64,000 nt of DNA, from contig NZ_CALPDG010000004.1 of the NCBI RefSeq assembly GCF_943193195.1, positions 1-64,000 on the forward strand, written 5' to 3'. Under the pieces are notes generated by a model. It made no database searches. It had not been told where the DNA came from and saw only the letters and a list, made by a program, of their open reading frames with translations. The stretch comes from Mediterraneibacter agrestimuris. GTDB taxonomy: Bacteria; Bacillota; Clostridia; Lachnospirales; Lachnospiraceae. This document shows positions 33,953 to 43,056 of the stretch, one piece after another (within the stretch, counting starts at the first letter, position 1; the number at the start of each line of letters is the position of its first letter). Made by a program: the position numbers and the translations under genes.

Positions 33953-34844
33953 AGCCACTTTCCTCCATTTCAATGATAAATATCTCTTCCAGCGTCATAG
34001 ACATCTCCTTACAGAAAATTGGGAAATATTCTTTCATTTTACCGCTCAGTTTCTCTGCCTTTTCGTTTCTTACGATCAGCGTCACAAAACAGCCTTCTCT
34101 TTGACATTTCACAATATCTAGCTCCTTTTGAAGCAACGCTTCCCGCTCGCCCCATTTCTCACTATCCACAAATACACACTGGAATTTGTGAATATGGCTA
34201 GTCCGTTCTTCCATCACGCCAGAGGAAAGCAGTCCGCCCTTATGCAGGATTCCAATCTGTTCACAGATATCCTCCAAGTCCCGCAGCTTGTGAGATACGA
34301 CCACAACTGTAAACTGCCGTTCCCGCATTGCCTCCCTGATTAAATTCTTCATCACTTCGGTCACGATAGGATCCAGTCCGTCAAATACCTCGTCACAGAG
34401 CAGATATTTTGTGTTGGCACAGAGCGCCAGTATCAAGAAAGCCTGACGTTTCATTCCCTTGGAAAATGTACGAAGCGGCTGACTCACATCCAGATTCAGC
34501 ATTTCTGCCATGACGCGTACCCCGTCCACGTCCATCTGCTGATACTGCTTTGCATAGAATACCGCCATATCTTCCATATTCGCATTTGGAAAATAATAAG
34601 GCGTATCCGGCAGATAAAAAAAGAGGCTTTTACATTCAGGATTGTCATAACAGGATTCTCCATCCACATAAATCCCGCCTTCATCCGCCTGTAAAATCCC
34701 CGCGATCAACCGTAACAGCGTACTCTTCCCCGCCCCGTTGGTTCCCAGCAGTCCATACATAATACCGTCCTCGATTGAAATAGATACATGGTTCACTGCA
34801 CAGACTGTATCAAAATTCTTTGTCATGTTTTTTATCTGAATCAT
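33927..34844 (-). CDS. ABC transporter ATP-binding protein
   Basis: A 305-residue ATPase with Walker A GTNGAGKSTLLR near residue 35, Walker B YLLCDEVFDGLDP near 150 and an H-loop VVSHKLRDLEDI. The signature is FSKGMKRQAFLIL, slightly off consensus as in the YtrB/GntR-linked subfamily. It overlaps the permease gene and so forms one operon with it. The pair resembles YtrB-type exporters that respond to cell-wall stress, which is an inference from family membership. Confidence 0.88.
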   Translation of the reverse strand: MIQIKNMTKNFDTVCAVNHVSISIEDGIMYGLLGTNGAGKSTLLRLIAGILQADEGGIYVDGESCYDNPECKSLFFYLPDTPYYFPNANMEDMAVFYAKQYQQMDVDGVRVMAEMLNLDVSQPLRTFSKGMKRQAFLILALCANTKYLLCDEVFDGLDPIVTEVMKNLIREAMRERQFTVVVVSHKLRDLEDICEQIGILHKGGLLSSGVMEERTSHIHKFQCVFVDSEKWGEREALLQKELDIVKCQREGCFVTLIVRNEKAEKLSGKMKEYFPIFCKEMSMTLEEIFIIEMEESGYDIRKVLH

Positions 34845-34878
34845 CCTCTGTTTCCTCCCGAATTGTTGCTGTTCCTTT

Positions 34879-35271
34879 TCAATCCGACCATCTGTTATCT
34901 ATCTCATCTTTCAATTCCAGGAACATCTGATAAAAATTATCTTTTGTCTGTTGAACAATATCTTGTGCCACTTCTCGATTGTACGCATGTGCAACATTAT
35001 TTCTTGCCTGAAGCGCTTCCATCCATAAAGCCTCATCTTTCAACATCCCTGCTTTATATGCCGTCTTCAATATCATCTTGGGAGAGCCTGTCGCACTTTC
35101 TTCATATCCATGCCTTCTCAGAACCTCTTTTACCATTTTCCAGGACTGTTCAAAACAGATTTCATATAATCCGACCAATCCTGTAAGAACAACATTATCA
35201 TATGGTTCTTCATAATGATAAATGTCTTTCATATTAGATAATGCAGAACAAAAATTTTCATATTTTTTCAT
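34879..35271 (-). CDS. hepT: HEPN-family toxin (HepT/HI0074 type)
   Basis: A 130-residue helical protein from the ATG at 35271 (MKKYENFCSAL). Its HI0074-like fold is clear from LTGLVGLYEICFEQSWKMVK and EALQARNNVAHAYNRE. RNNVAH is the RX4H HEPN ribonuclease motif, with intact Arg and His. It overlaps its partner nucleotidyltransferase gene by 14 bp. In MNT/HEPN modules the HEPN protein is the RNase toxin and is adenylylated by MNT to silence it. Confidence 0.88.
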   Translation of the reverse strand: MKKYENFCSALSNMKDIYHYEEPYDNVVLTGLVGLYEICFEQSWKMVKEVLRRHGYEESATGSPKMILKTAYKAGMLKDEALWMEALQARNNVAHAYNREVAQDIVQQTKDNFYQMFLELKDEIDNRWSD

Positions 35272-35557
35272 ATAATACACTCCCCTCCTCCATAATTGAC
35301 TCCAAAAGCTCTTTTTGCACACTTCCTTCTAAATCTACAATATCATATTCCAATAATGTAGAAGTTTCTTCATCCACATCCAGCGCAAACCCCGGAATAT
35401 CTCCGCCTTTCACAGCCAAATCAATATCACTGGTCCGCTTATAATCCCCTCTTGCCCTGGAACCAAACAAAACAACTTTTTCAACTCCATATTTCATTGC
35501 TAGTTTCTTTATCTCTTCTATAACTTCTACTCTAATTCCCGTGTTCATATGCTCCAT
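35258..35557 (-). CDS. mntA: MNT-type nucleotidyltransferase antitoxin (HI0073 type)
   Basis: A 99-residue minimal nucleotidyltransferase. The active site is GSRARGDYKRTSDIDLAV near residues 32-50 (GSxxxGxxxxxSDxDL), with the third acid in YDIVDLEG. All catalytic residues are present. A GAGGAG site precedes the ATG at 35557. It is transcribed before the HEPN toxin gene, as expected for an antitoxin. It probably AMPylates the HEPN partner. Confidence 0.88.
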   Translation of the reverse strand: MEHMNTGIRVEVIEEIKKLAMKYGVEKVVLFGSRARGDYKRTSDIDLAVKGGDIPGFALDVDEETSTLLEYDIVDLEGSVQKELLESIMEEGSVLYEKI

Positions 35558-35746
35558 AAAACAATCTCCTCGGAAAGCTTTTTACAGATTTATAATATCT
35601 TTCCCTATTTTACCAAAAGTACGGGAAAAAATCAAAAAAGTCCCCTCAAGGGATTGTTATAGGAGAAAGAACCCAGTTACTTTTCGCCACTTTTCTCTCT
35701 TGATTGGACTTTTATATGCTCTGATATTGATATATATATTTCTTAA

Positions 35747-37861
35747 TTACACTTCAAACATCAGGTCTCCATAAGACGGCATCGGCCATACGTCCTTATC
35801 CACGATCATCTCCATCTTATCTACCGGAGTACGAAGCGCATCCATTACCGGAATCACAGATTCATAATAGAACCGTGCCTGATCTGGTCCCTCTGCCATT
35901 GCAGATGCCTCTTCTGTAACCTTCTCTAAAGTACGCAGCGCATCTCTCGTCTCTTTCAGAAGGGCAGAAACTTCTTTCAAAATCTCACTTTGTACATCTG
36001 CGTCTGCCCCCGCCTCCTTCACTGCGATCACAGTGTCTGCCAAAGTCTTTGTATATCCGATAAATGCCGGAAGGAATTGCTTGCTTGCCATGTCGATCAT
36101 GGTACGAGCCTCAATGTTAATGGCTTTTGCATATGCCTCATACTGAATCTCTGCACGGGACTCCAGCTCTGCCCTTGTAAATACATTGAAACGTTCAAAT
36201 AATTTGACTGCCTTCTCCGTTACGATCGCCGGTATCGCATCTACCATAGACCTGATATTCGGCAGACCGCGGCGCTCTGCTTCTTTGACCCATTCCTCTG
36301 AATATCCGTTGCCGTTGAAAACAATCTCCTGATTTTCAATGGCATATACTTTTATCAAATCATGTACCGCCTTGTCAAAGTCATCTGCTTTTTCCAAAAT
36401 ATCGCATGTATCTGCAAACGCTTCTGCAACGATGGTGTTGAGTACAATATTAGAATTGGCAATAGAATCCCTGGAACCAACCATACGGAATTCAAATTTG
36501 TTTCCCGTAAATGCAAATGGAGACGTACGGTTGCGGTCTGTAGCATCTTTATACAAATCCGGAAGTGTCGTCACTCCTGTACGCAACGTGCCGCCCTTGA
36601 TACTATGCGTCGCTTCTCCTGTGCTTACAAGCTGTTCTAACACATCCTCGAGCTGCTCCCCTAAAAATACAGAAATAATTGCCGGCGGAGCCTCATTTGC
36701 TCCGAGACGGTGGTCATTTCCCGGATCTGCGGCAGACTCACGCAGCAGATCGGCATATTTATTAACTGCTTTTAAAATACAGGTCAGTACCAGCAAAAAC
36801 TGTGTATTTTCATGCGGTGTCTTTCCCGGATCCAACATATTGATCCCATCATCCGTGATCAGGGACCAGTTATTGTGCTTACCTGACCCATTGACCCCCG
36901 CAAACGGTTTCTCATGCAGCAGACACTTCATCCCATGCTGTCCCGCTACACGTTTCAATGTCTGCATGACGATCTGGTTGTGGTCTACGGCAATATTTGC
37001 CTTGGTATAAATAGGCGCCAGCTCATGCTGTGCCGGAGCCACTTCATTGTGCTGTGTCTTAGAGGACACCCCTACCTTCCAAAGCTCGATATTCACATCA
37101 CGCATGAAAGAAACTATTCTCTGACGGATTGTTCCAAAATAATGATCGTCCAACTCCTGTCCCTTTGGCGGCATGGCTCCGAACAAGGTACGGCCGGTAT
37201 AGATCAGATCCTTTCTCTGCAAGAACTTCTGTGCATTTACAAGAAAATATTCCTGCTCGGCTCCGACAGACGGAGTTACCTTCTTAGAAGTTGTATTCCC
37301 AAATAAACGAAGCAGACGCACGGACTGCTTATCAATTGCTTCCATAGAACGCAGAAGCGGTGTCTTCTGATCCAGCGCTTCCCCCGTATAGGAACAGAAT
37401 GCAGTCGGAATACAGAGCGTTGCCCCGCCTGCGTCCTGTCTTACAAATGCCGGCGACGTGCAGTCCCACGCAGTGTATCCGCGTGCCTCAAACGTTGCGC
37501 GCAGTCCTCCCGACGGAAATGACGACGCATCCGGTTCTCCCTTGATCAATTCCTTTCCTGAAAATGTCATCAGAACCTTTCCATTTGCCATTGGAGCTGA
37601 AATAAAGGAATCATGTTTCTCAGCAGTCACACCTGTCAACGGTAAAAACCAGTGGGTATAGTGGGTTGCTCCCTTTTCAATCGCCCATTCCTTCATCTCA
37701 TGGGCAATAACATCCGCTGTTTCAATATCCAGCTCTTTTCCCTCTTCAATCGTTTTTTTTAGATTTTTATATACTTTGTTCGGCAGTCGTTCCTGCATGA
37801 CTTTGTCATTAAATACATTTTCACCAAATATTTCTGCTACATTGATTTTTTCAAGACTCAT
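35747..37861 (-). CDS. glnN: Glutamine synthetase, type III
   Basis: A 704-residue GSIII, the large hexamer- or dodecamer-forming enzyme that makes glutamine from glutamate, ammonia and ATP. Family blocks are intact: ATHYTHWFLPLTG near 60-72, SFPSGGLRATFEARGYTAWD near 115, VGAEQEYFLV near 205 (metal Glu), KTQHNEVAPAQHELAPIY near 270, GKHNNWS near 335 and RNRTSPFAFTGNKFEFR near 460. The length of about 700 residues is diagnostic against types I and II. It is monocistronic in the window. No glnB or regulatory RNA is evident. Confidence 0.95.
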   Translation of the reverse strand: MSLEKINVAEIFGENVFNDKVMQERLPNKVYKNLKKTIEEGKELDIETADVIAHEMKEWAIEKGATHYTHWFLPLTGVTAEKHDSFISAPMANGKVLMTFSGKELIKGEPDASSFPSGGLRATFEARGYTAWDCTSPAFVRQDAGGATLCIPTAFCSYTGEALDQKTPLLRSMEAIDKQSVRLLRLFGNTTSKKVTPSVGAEQEYFLVNAQKFLQRKDLIYTGRTLFGAMPPKGQELDDHYFGTIRQRIVSFMRDVNIELWKVGVSSKTQHNEVAPAQHELAPIYTKANIAVDHNQIVMQTLKRVAGQHGMKCLLHEKPFAGVNGSGKHNNWSLITDDGINMLDPGKTPHENTQFLLVLTCILKAVNKYADLLRESAADPGNDHRLGANEAPPAIISVFLGEQLEDVLEQLVSTGEATHSIKGGTLRTGVTTLPDLYKDATDRNRTSPFAFTGNKFEFRMVGSRDSIANSNIVLNTIVAEAFADTCDILEKADDFDKAVHDLIKVYAIENQEIVFNGNGYSEEWVKEAERRGLPNIRSMVDAIPAIVTEKAVKLFERFNVFTRAELESRAEIQYEAYAKAINIEARTMIDMASKQFLPAFIGYTKTLADTVIAVKEAGADADVQSEILKEVSALLKETRDALRTLEKVTEEASAMAEGPDQARFYYESVIPVMDALRTPVDKMEMIVDKDVWPMPSYGDLMFEV

Positions 37862-37945
37862 ATAAATTCCTCATTTCCCGGCACTCTCATCCCTAAATTT
37901 ATGTAAAGAGTATACTCTAACCAGCAAAAAAAAACAAGAAGAAAA

Positions 37946-37980
37946 TAAGTCCTGCCAGAATTGCCTTCTGACAAGACTTA
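37946..37980 (-). terminator. Terminator of fba
   Basis: TAAGTC(C)TG...CAGAA pairs with TTCTG...CA(A)GACTTA around TTGCC, with T-rich sequence after it on the minus strand. Confidence 0.7.
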
Positions 37981-38056
37981 CTTTGCATTTTCAGTGTATC
38001 GTCCCGGGATATCCTGCTTCCACTTTTCTCCCCGTGAACACCATCAAAAGCTTCAA

Positions 38057-38923
38057 TTACTCTGCTTTTCCAACAGAACCGAACAGTTCCATCTTCTCTT
38101 TTACAGTCTCTTTGATAGCTTCATAACCCGGTTTCAGAAGTTTACGCGGGTCATATCCCTTGCCTTCCTGATCCTTACCTGCTTCAATATATTTACGTGT
38201 TGCATCTGCAAAAGAAAGCTGGCATTCTGTATTTACATTGATCTTCGCTACGCCAAGGTCGATCGCCTTCTTGATCATATCCTCCGGGATACCTGTACCG
38301 CCATGAAGTACAAGCGGCATATCGCCTGTAAGCTGCTGGATCGCATCCAGAGTCTCAAAGCTAAGTCCTTCCCAGTTAGCCGGATATTTGCCATGAATGT
38401 TACCGATACCTGCCGCCAGGAAATCAATTCCCAGATCAGCAATCATCTTACACTCCTGAGGATCAGCACACTCGCCTTTTCCTACAACTCCGTCTTCCTC
38501 GCCGCCGATAGAACCAACCTCTGCCTCCAGAGACATACCATGGTCCGCAACAATCTGAACAAGTTCTTTTGTCTTGGCAACATTTTCTTCGATTGGATAA
38601 TGAGAACCGTCAAACATGATAGAAGAGAATCCTGCCTCAACACACTTCATACAGCCTTCATAGCTGCCGTGATCCAGATGAAGAGCAACCGGAACTGTAG
38701 TTCCAAGTTCTTCCATCATACCATTTACCATACCTACAACTGTCTTGTAGCCTGTCATGTACTTGCCCGCACCTTCAGATACGCCAAGAATAACCGGAGA
38801 CTTGCACTCTTCTGCTGTCTCGAGGATCGCCTTCGTCCACTCAAGGTTGTTGATGTTGAACTGTCCTACTGCGTAGTGTCCTGCTTTTGCTTTCTGAAGC
38901 ATCTCTTTCGCTGATACTAACAT
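38057..38923 (-). CDS. fba: Class II fructose-1,6-bisphosphate aldolase
   Basis: A 288-residue zinc aldolase that cleaves fructose 1,6-bisphosphate. The start is the ATG at 38923 (MLVSAKEML), with GGAGG 8 nt upstream; the in-frame TTG at 38938 overlaps that site. Zn ligands are visible: LHLDHGSYE near 80, VLHGGTG near 205 and the GNIHGKYP region near 175. NVNTECQ near 230 and DPRKLLKPG at the C-terminus are typical of the short class IIB form. Together with pfp it supplies glycolysis. Confidence 0.95.
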   Translation of the reverse strand: MLVSAKEMLQKAKAGHYAVGQFNINNLEWTKAILETAEECKSPVILGVSEGAGKYMTGYKTVVGMVNGMMEELGTTVPVALHLDHGSYEGCMKCVEAGFSSIMFDGSHYPIEENVAKTKELVQIVADHGMSLEAEVGSIGGEEDGVVGKGECADPQECKMIADLGIDFLAAGIGNIHGKYPANWEGLSFETLDAIQQLTGDMPLVLHGGTGIPEDMIKKAIDLGVAKINVNTECQLSFADATRKYIEAGKDQEGKGYDPRKLLKPGYEAIKETVKEKMELFGSVGKAE

Positions 38924-39025
38924 ATTACTTTCCTCCAATTCTTTAACCCGCTTTTATCTGCGGAAAAATACATTTTATAACTCTTCTACATTATAGCCCA
39001 TTGAAACAAAAAACACAATCGGAAA

Positions 39026-39763
39026 TCACAGAATTTCACATGTTCCGCCAATCTGCCCGAGAACAGTCCCGACGCATTCCAGCTTATTATAGTCCTTCAC
39101 CTTGATGTCTGGTTCATTCACACTAAGTGCACGAAGAATACACTCTCCTTCCAGTTGACAGATCATCCTCAGATAACAAATACCGTCCAGTTTAAAAATA
39201 CCGATCTCGTTATGTGCGGCGCAGGCATTCTTCAGCACTAGTATCGTGTTCTTCTTGTATACTGGTTCGTACCATGTTTCCCGAATCTGAAAACAGAACT
39301 CTGCATCCTCCGGCAGATTTTCTTTTCTGAAGCGCACCCGTCTCCTCTCCGGCTGCAGCAAAAATCCATATTCTGCCTCAGGTTCTCCCTGAAGGATACA
39401 CGGATATTCCACCCATTTCTCCGCCTGCTGCCGCTCGTACTCCTCTTGAATAATAAAACGTACGAGGCGCTTTCCTCTCTCCGTCAGATCCTTATACCGC
39501 AGCACATCTTCCGCTTCTTCCTCCGTTAATCCTCTGCCGCAAAGCGCCCCGGCTCTGTTATCCGGCAGATAATCCTGATACAGGTAATTTGCGTCTACTT
39601 CCAGTGCTCTGATCAGCGAAATTAAAATGTCTGGTTTGGGGTAGCTGAATCCATTCTCATAGTTGGCAATTGACGAGGGGGTTACATGAATCATTTTCGC
39701 CAGCTCACTTCTGGAAAGCCCCAAAGCCTTTCTTCGATAACGTAATTTTTGTCCAATACCCAT
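39026..39763 (-). CDS. XRE regulator with C-terminal S24/LexA-like domain
   Basis: A 245-residue regulator. The helix-turn-helix lies at residues 3-60 (LRYRRKALGLSRSELAKMIH, TPSSIANYENG). A charged middle (EEEAEDVLRYKDLTERGKRL) leads to a C-terminal beta-rich domain like LexA/S24 peptidases (YKKNTILVLKNACAAHNEIG, ILRALSVNEPD). I cannot see a clear Ser-Lys catalytic dyad, so cleavage is uncertain. A perfect 11-bp inverted repeat lies about 100-130 bp upstream and could be its operator. Stress-linked regulation is possible. Confidence 0.8.
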   Translation of the reverse strand: MGIGQKLRYRRKALGLSRSELAKMIHVTPSSIANYENGFSYPKPDILISLIRALEVDANYLYQDYLPDNRAGALCGRGLTEEEAEDVLRYKDLTERGKRLVRFIIQEEYERQQAEKWVEYPCILQGEPEAEYGFLLQPERRRVRFRKENLPEDAEFCFQIRETWYEPVYKKNTILVLKNACAAHNEIGIFKLDGICYLRMICQLEGECILRALSVNEPDIKVKDYNKLECVGTVLGQIGGTCEIL

Positions 39764-39862
39764 GCCGATATCTCCTTAATCTACTGTAAATAAAACTATC
39801 CCACCATTATAGTTCCTCCTAGCTATACAGTTTCGTTGAGTTACTTAAACAATACTACAATT

Positions 39863-39892
39863 TTCTTGTAAAATCAATATTTTTTACAAGAA
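39863..39892. promoter_or_regulatory. Perfect inverted repeat, candidate operator
   Basis: TTCTTGTAAAA pairs with TTTTACAAGAA around 8 nt in the 254-bp divergent space between the XRE/S24 gene and the Spo0A-like gene. A half site TTTTGTAAAAA follows. It fits an operator shared by both genes. Confidence 0.55.
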
Positions 39893-40017
39893 TTTTGTAA
39901 AAATCAGTTGACATTCTATTATTCATATCGTAAACTGACTACCATAATAATATTTTTGCCTGTCCAATCATCAGGCAGATAAAAATTGCAACTTGAAACA
40001 AGAAAGGAAGAGGTGTT

Positions 40018-40473
40018 TTGATAAGAAATGTGACGATGGATGTACTATTAAAAATGAGAATGCCGGCATATATCAAGGGTACTACTTATATCTGCGATGC
40101 GATAGAACTCTTCGACACAGACCCATACTATCCGAATGGAAAGATATGTTCCCTCTATTCGGCAATTGCCGCCAGACACAACACTACTGCCAACAGCGTA
40201 GAACGGGCTATCCGCCATGCGTTTGAAACTACTCTTGCAAAGGGAGATTTAATAATTCTGGAACAATATCTGGATATAACAAATACCCAGAATTCCAACC
40301 TTCTGCGCACTCTTTATTTTCATATCAAACAGGAAATCAAAGAGCGCAGTGAACCTGCTCATATCTGCAATTCCACGCAATGTATATGGAGCAGGCAGGC
40401 AAGTCAGGAAACGCTGGATATTTTCTGCAACAAGCTGGCACAGGCAGTTGCCACACAGTTAAAAGTAACATAG
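40018..40473 (+). CDS. Spo0A C-terminal domain-like protein
   Basis: A 151-residue DNA-binding protein with no receiver domain. Residues 18-85 (KGTTYICDAIELFDTDPYYP, ICSLYSAIAARHNTTANSVE, RAIRHAFET) match the Spo0A effector domain, which binds 0A boxes. The likely start is TTG at 40018 with GGAAGAGG upstream; an ATG at 40036 also fits. Free-standing Spo0A C-terminal proteins occur in Clostridia as transcription factors of unknown control. A terminator follows at once. It is divergent from the XRE/S24 gene. Confidence 0.85.
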   Translation: MIRNVTMDVLLKMRMPAYIKGTTYICDAIELFDTDPYYPNGKICSLYSAIAARHNTTANSVERAIRHAFETTLAKGDLIILEQYLDITNTQNSNLLRTLYFHIKQEIKERSEPAHICNSTQCIWSRQASQETLDIFCNKLAQAVATQLKVT

Positions 40474-40488
40474 CTTTCCCAGAAAGGA

Positions 40489-40528
40489 AAAACGGAGACT
40501 GAAACAAATTTGTTTCAATCCCCGTTTT
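40489..40528. terminator. Bidirectional terminator
   Basis: AAAACGGAGACTGAAACAAA pairs with TTTGTTTCAATCCCCGTTTT (two mismatches) with T-runs on both flanks. It sits between the convergent Spo0A-like gene and the amidase fragment. Confidence 0.85.
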
Positions 40529-40533
40529 CTTTT

Positions 40534-41275
40534 TCAAACACTTACGATCAATGTGGGATACCCCCCGCGTTTCAACCTGCGTTCCATATCTGACGCGTCA
40601 TCAAGATATTGGAAATCTCCCACCCGGACACGGAAAAATCCATCTCCTTCTTCAATCACTGCCGGATAATCCTGCATATGCAGTTCATTTAACATTCGGT
40701 TGGCATAGACCGGATTGCGGAACGAACCGACCTGAACTCTGTATGTGGAAGATGAAGCTCCCACTTCATTCATTTCAAGGGTATCCAGGATTCCTGTTGC
40801 AATTGCCTGCGCAATATCTTCAAAATTGTCATCAAAAAGCTGGTTGTCTACGTTGGAATTGATAAAGCCTGCCTCAACAAGAACTGCGGGCATCTTTGTC
40901 CTCCTGAGCACCACCAGATTTGGGCGTGCTTTGACTCCTCTGTTTACAAATCCAACGGTCTCCAGTTGTTCATTGATATTCTCCGCCATCTGGAGCTTAA
41001 TACCACTCAAATCGTACACCAGAGATTCCACACCTGAAACCACATTATCTGTCGGATAGGAATTCCGATGTATCGAGACAAAAAAATCCACTCCTGCGTT
41101 ATTTGCTTCCATCGCCTTTTCATAAGGGGATTCATAAACATCTGTGGTACGCGTGTATTCCACATCGATTCCGTTATTCTGAAGTATCTCTCCTACAGCA
41201 AGCACCAGACGAAGTGTATCATCCTTCTCCCGGCGCCCCTGATAAACAGCTCCCGGATCACGTCCCCCGTGTGCA
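40534..41275 (-). pseudogene. N-acetylmuramoyl-L-alanine amidase with SPOR domain, cut by the conjugative element
   Basis: The C-terminal ~247 codons of an amidase_3/SPOR protein. The frame opens at the very start of the catalytic domain: PAHGGRDPGAVYQGRREKDD (first zinc His in HGG, zinc Glu in REKD), then FVSIHRNSYP (third zinc ligand) and LVEAGFINSNVDNQ (catalytic Glu). A SPOR repeat follows (YRVQVGSFRNPVYANRMLNE, FFRVRVGDFQ). Upstream of PAHGG the sequence stops making sense (stop in frame at about 41281), and the conjugative element begins. The 5' part, with signal peptide and promoter, lies beyond the right edge of the window if the element is intact. Confidence 0.85.
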
Positions 41276-41345
41276 GGTTGCTAATTGCGCAAATGTTATA
41301 TGTAATTTCCCCCAGACTGGATAGGGGATTTAGAAATGTGTGAGA
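41269..41345. other. Left attachment site (chromosome/element junction)
   Basis: The amidase reading frame is coherent up to 41275 (codon for Pro of PAHGG) and lost by 41281. The serine recombinase stop is at 41346, so the element end lies at about 41275-41281, with some 65 bp of terminal sequence. The exact core dinucleotide cannot be fixed without the other junction. Confidence 0.7.
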
Positions 41346-42974
41346 TTAGATAACCTTTTCCTCCGATTCCACACTGTAAACGCTGGAAAATAAATGTTCC
41401 AGTTCATTTCCGAAATTATAAGTGATTTTGATTTTGCGGTTTTCATAGACCCTTATTTCACTTATCATTTCCACCACAATATCTCTATCCAGTGCCTTAA
41501 TGTCTTTTAATTCAAGCAGCCTTTTCAACCACGGTGTTTCAAAAACATCTTCTGTCACATTGTCTTTCTTCTTTTCTTCCAGTGCTTCAATCTGTTTGGA
41601 GTAAAGTTCTTCTTTTTTTAGATAATCCTCTCGGTAAGAAAGAAATTCTTCTTTGGAAATCAATTCTTCTCTGTAATCTTCATATATGGATTTTTTAAGT
41701 CTTTTCACACGTTCCAATTCTGCTTTGATTTTGCTAAGCTCCGTGTCCGTAATCTTTTTGACCTTTGAAGCTGTGAAACTCTGTGACTGTACCAACTCTT
41801 TCAAATTGTCTACGCTGTCAACGATTGCTTTTAAATCACCTAGCACAATATTTTCCAAAACAGCCATAGGAAGTGTGTGGGGCGTACAATACTGTTTCCC
41901 GTTTCTCTTATATGTTCCACAATAAAGACTATATGTTTTACTCCCATCTGCACGTCGCCACATATTTTTTGCCATTGCCCTACCGCAATCACCACATTTC
42001 ACAAAACCAGCAAAGATATTTTTATTCGTTTCCAAATCCAGCTCCCTTGTCCTTTTTGACAAAAGGGATTGCGCTTTATCCCAAGTTTCCTTATCTATAA
42101 TCGGCTCATGGGTATTTTCAACGATTATCCAATCTTCTTTCGGCATTTTCTTCTGCTTACTTCTCATGCGCTGGTGCTTTGTTCCTTGTACCATGTTTCC
42201 CACATACATTTCTCTGTGAAGAATACTATTGATTGTGGAATAAGACCAATACGTTGTACTTTCCAGACGGTTACAATTCTTGTAATTCTCACCGTTTACC
42301 TTTTTATATTCTGCCGGACAAAGGATACCTTCTGCGTTCAGCAACTTTGCGATTTTTTGTTTCCCATATCCCTGTATATATAAGGAAAAGATTCTGCGGA
42401 CAACATCAGCAGCGTAATCATCAATCACCAGCTTATTCTTATTTACAGGGGATTTCTTATAGCCATAACTTGTAAATGCCCCGATAAACTCACCAGCTTT
42501 TTGTTTTGATTTCACGGTTGCCTGTATCTTTTTGGAAATATCTCTTGCATACTGTTCATTGAAAATGTTTTTGATTGGGAGTAGCATATCATACGCCTGT
42601 TTCATACTATCAATACTATCTGTTACTGATATGAAACGCACTCCCAACTCTGGGAAGTATCGTTCTAAGTATCTTCCAGTATCAATGTAATCACGCCCGA
42701 ATCTTGACAAATCTTTTACAACAACACAATTTACTTTTCCATCTTCAATATCCGCAATCATTCTCTGGAAACTAGGTCGATTGAAATTCGTTCCCGAATA
42801 ACCGTCGTCAATGTATGTGTCATACACAATAAAATCTTCTTTTTTAGCAACGTACTCTGTTAAGAGTTTTCTCTGATTTCCTACACTATCGCTTTCTTCC
42901 TTATCACCATCTTCTCTTGATAATCTGATATAGATTGCAACATTAAATAAGCTCAATACTTTTTGAAGTTTCAT
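41346..42974 (-). CDS. Large serine recombinase (ICE integrase, TndX/TnpX-like)
   Basis: A 542-residue site-specific recombinase. The resolvase domain (1-150) has the nucleophile in YIRLSRED, with arginines in KDLSRFGRDYIDTGRYLERY. A recombinase domain follows (YGYKKSPVNKNKLVID, ILHREMYVGNMVQG), then a zinc ribbon (CGDCGRAMAKN, YCGTYKRNGKQYC) and a C-terminal coiled coil (IKAELERVKRLKKSIYEDYR). It integrates and excises the circular element without host factors and replaces the Tn916 Int/Xis pair. The last gene before the element end, it stops about 70 bp from the amidase junction. The size matches Tn5397 TndX (recalled as 533 residues), but identity is not established. Confidence 0.93.
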   Translation of the reverse strand: MKLQKVLSLFNVAIYIRLSREDGDKEESDSVGNQRKLLTEYVAKKEDFIVYDTYIDDGYSGTNFNRPSFQRMIADIEDGKVNCVVVKDLSRFGRDYIDTGRYLERYFPELGVRFISVTDSIDSMKQAYDMLLPIKNIFNEQYARDISKKIQATVKSKQKAGEFIGAFTSYGYKKSPVNKNKLVIDDYAADVVRRIFSLYIQGYGKQKIAKLLNAEGILCPAEYKKVNGENYKNCNRLESTTYWSYSTINSILHREMYVGNMVQGTKHQRMRSKQKKMPKEDWIIVENTHEPIIDKETWDKAQSLLSKRTRELDLETNKNIFAGFVKCGDCGRAMAKNMWRRADGSKTYSLYCGTYKRNGKQYCTPHTLPMAVLENIVLGDLKAIVDSVDNLKELVQSQSFTASKVKKITDTELSKIKAELERVKRLKKSIYEDYREELISKEEFLSYREDYLKKEELYSKQIEALEEKKKDNVTEDVFETPWLKRLLELKDIKALDRDIVVEMISEIRVYENRKIKITYNFGNELEHLFSSVYSVESEEKVI

Positions 42975-43056
42975 ACGTTCACCTATTCAACTGTTGCCCT
43001 ATCAATAATATTATACCATAAAACACGGTATTTTCCCATTGTTTTCTCATACCAGA

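Noticed and set aside
36339-37010. 223-codon plus-strand frame opposite glnN
   Set aside because: Antisense shadow of a highly conserved gene, with no start signal and no plausible family.
37961-38914. 317-codon plus-strand frame opposite the aldolase gene
   Set aside because: It lies entirely antisense to fba, has no ribosome site and has no protein-like domain. It is a shadow of the codon bias of fba.
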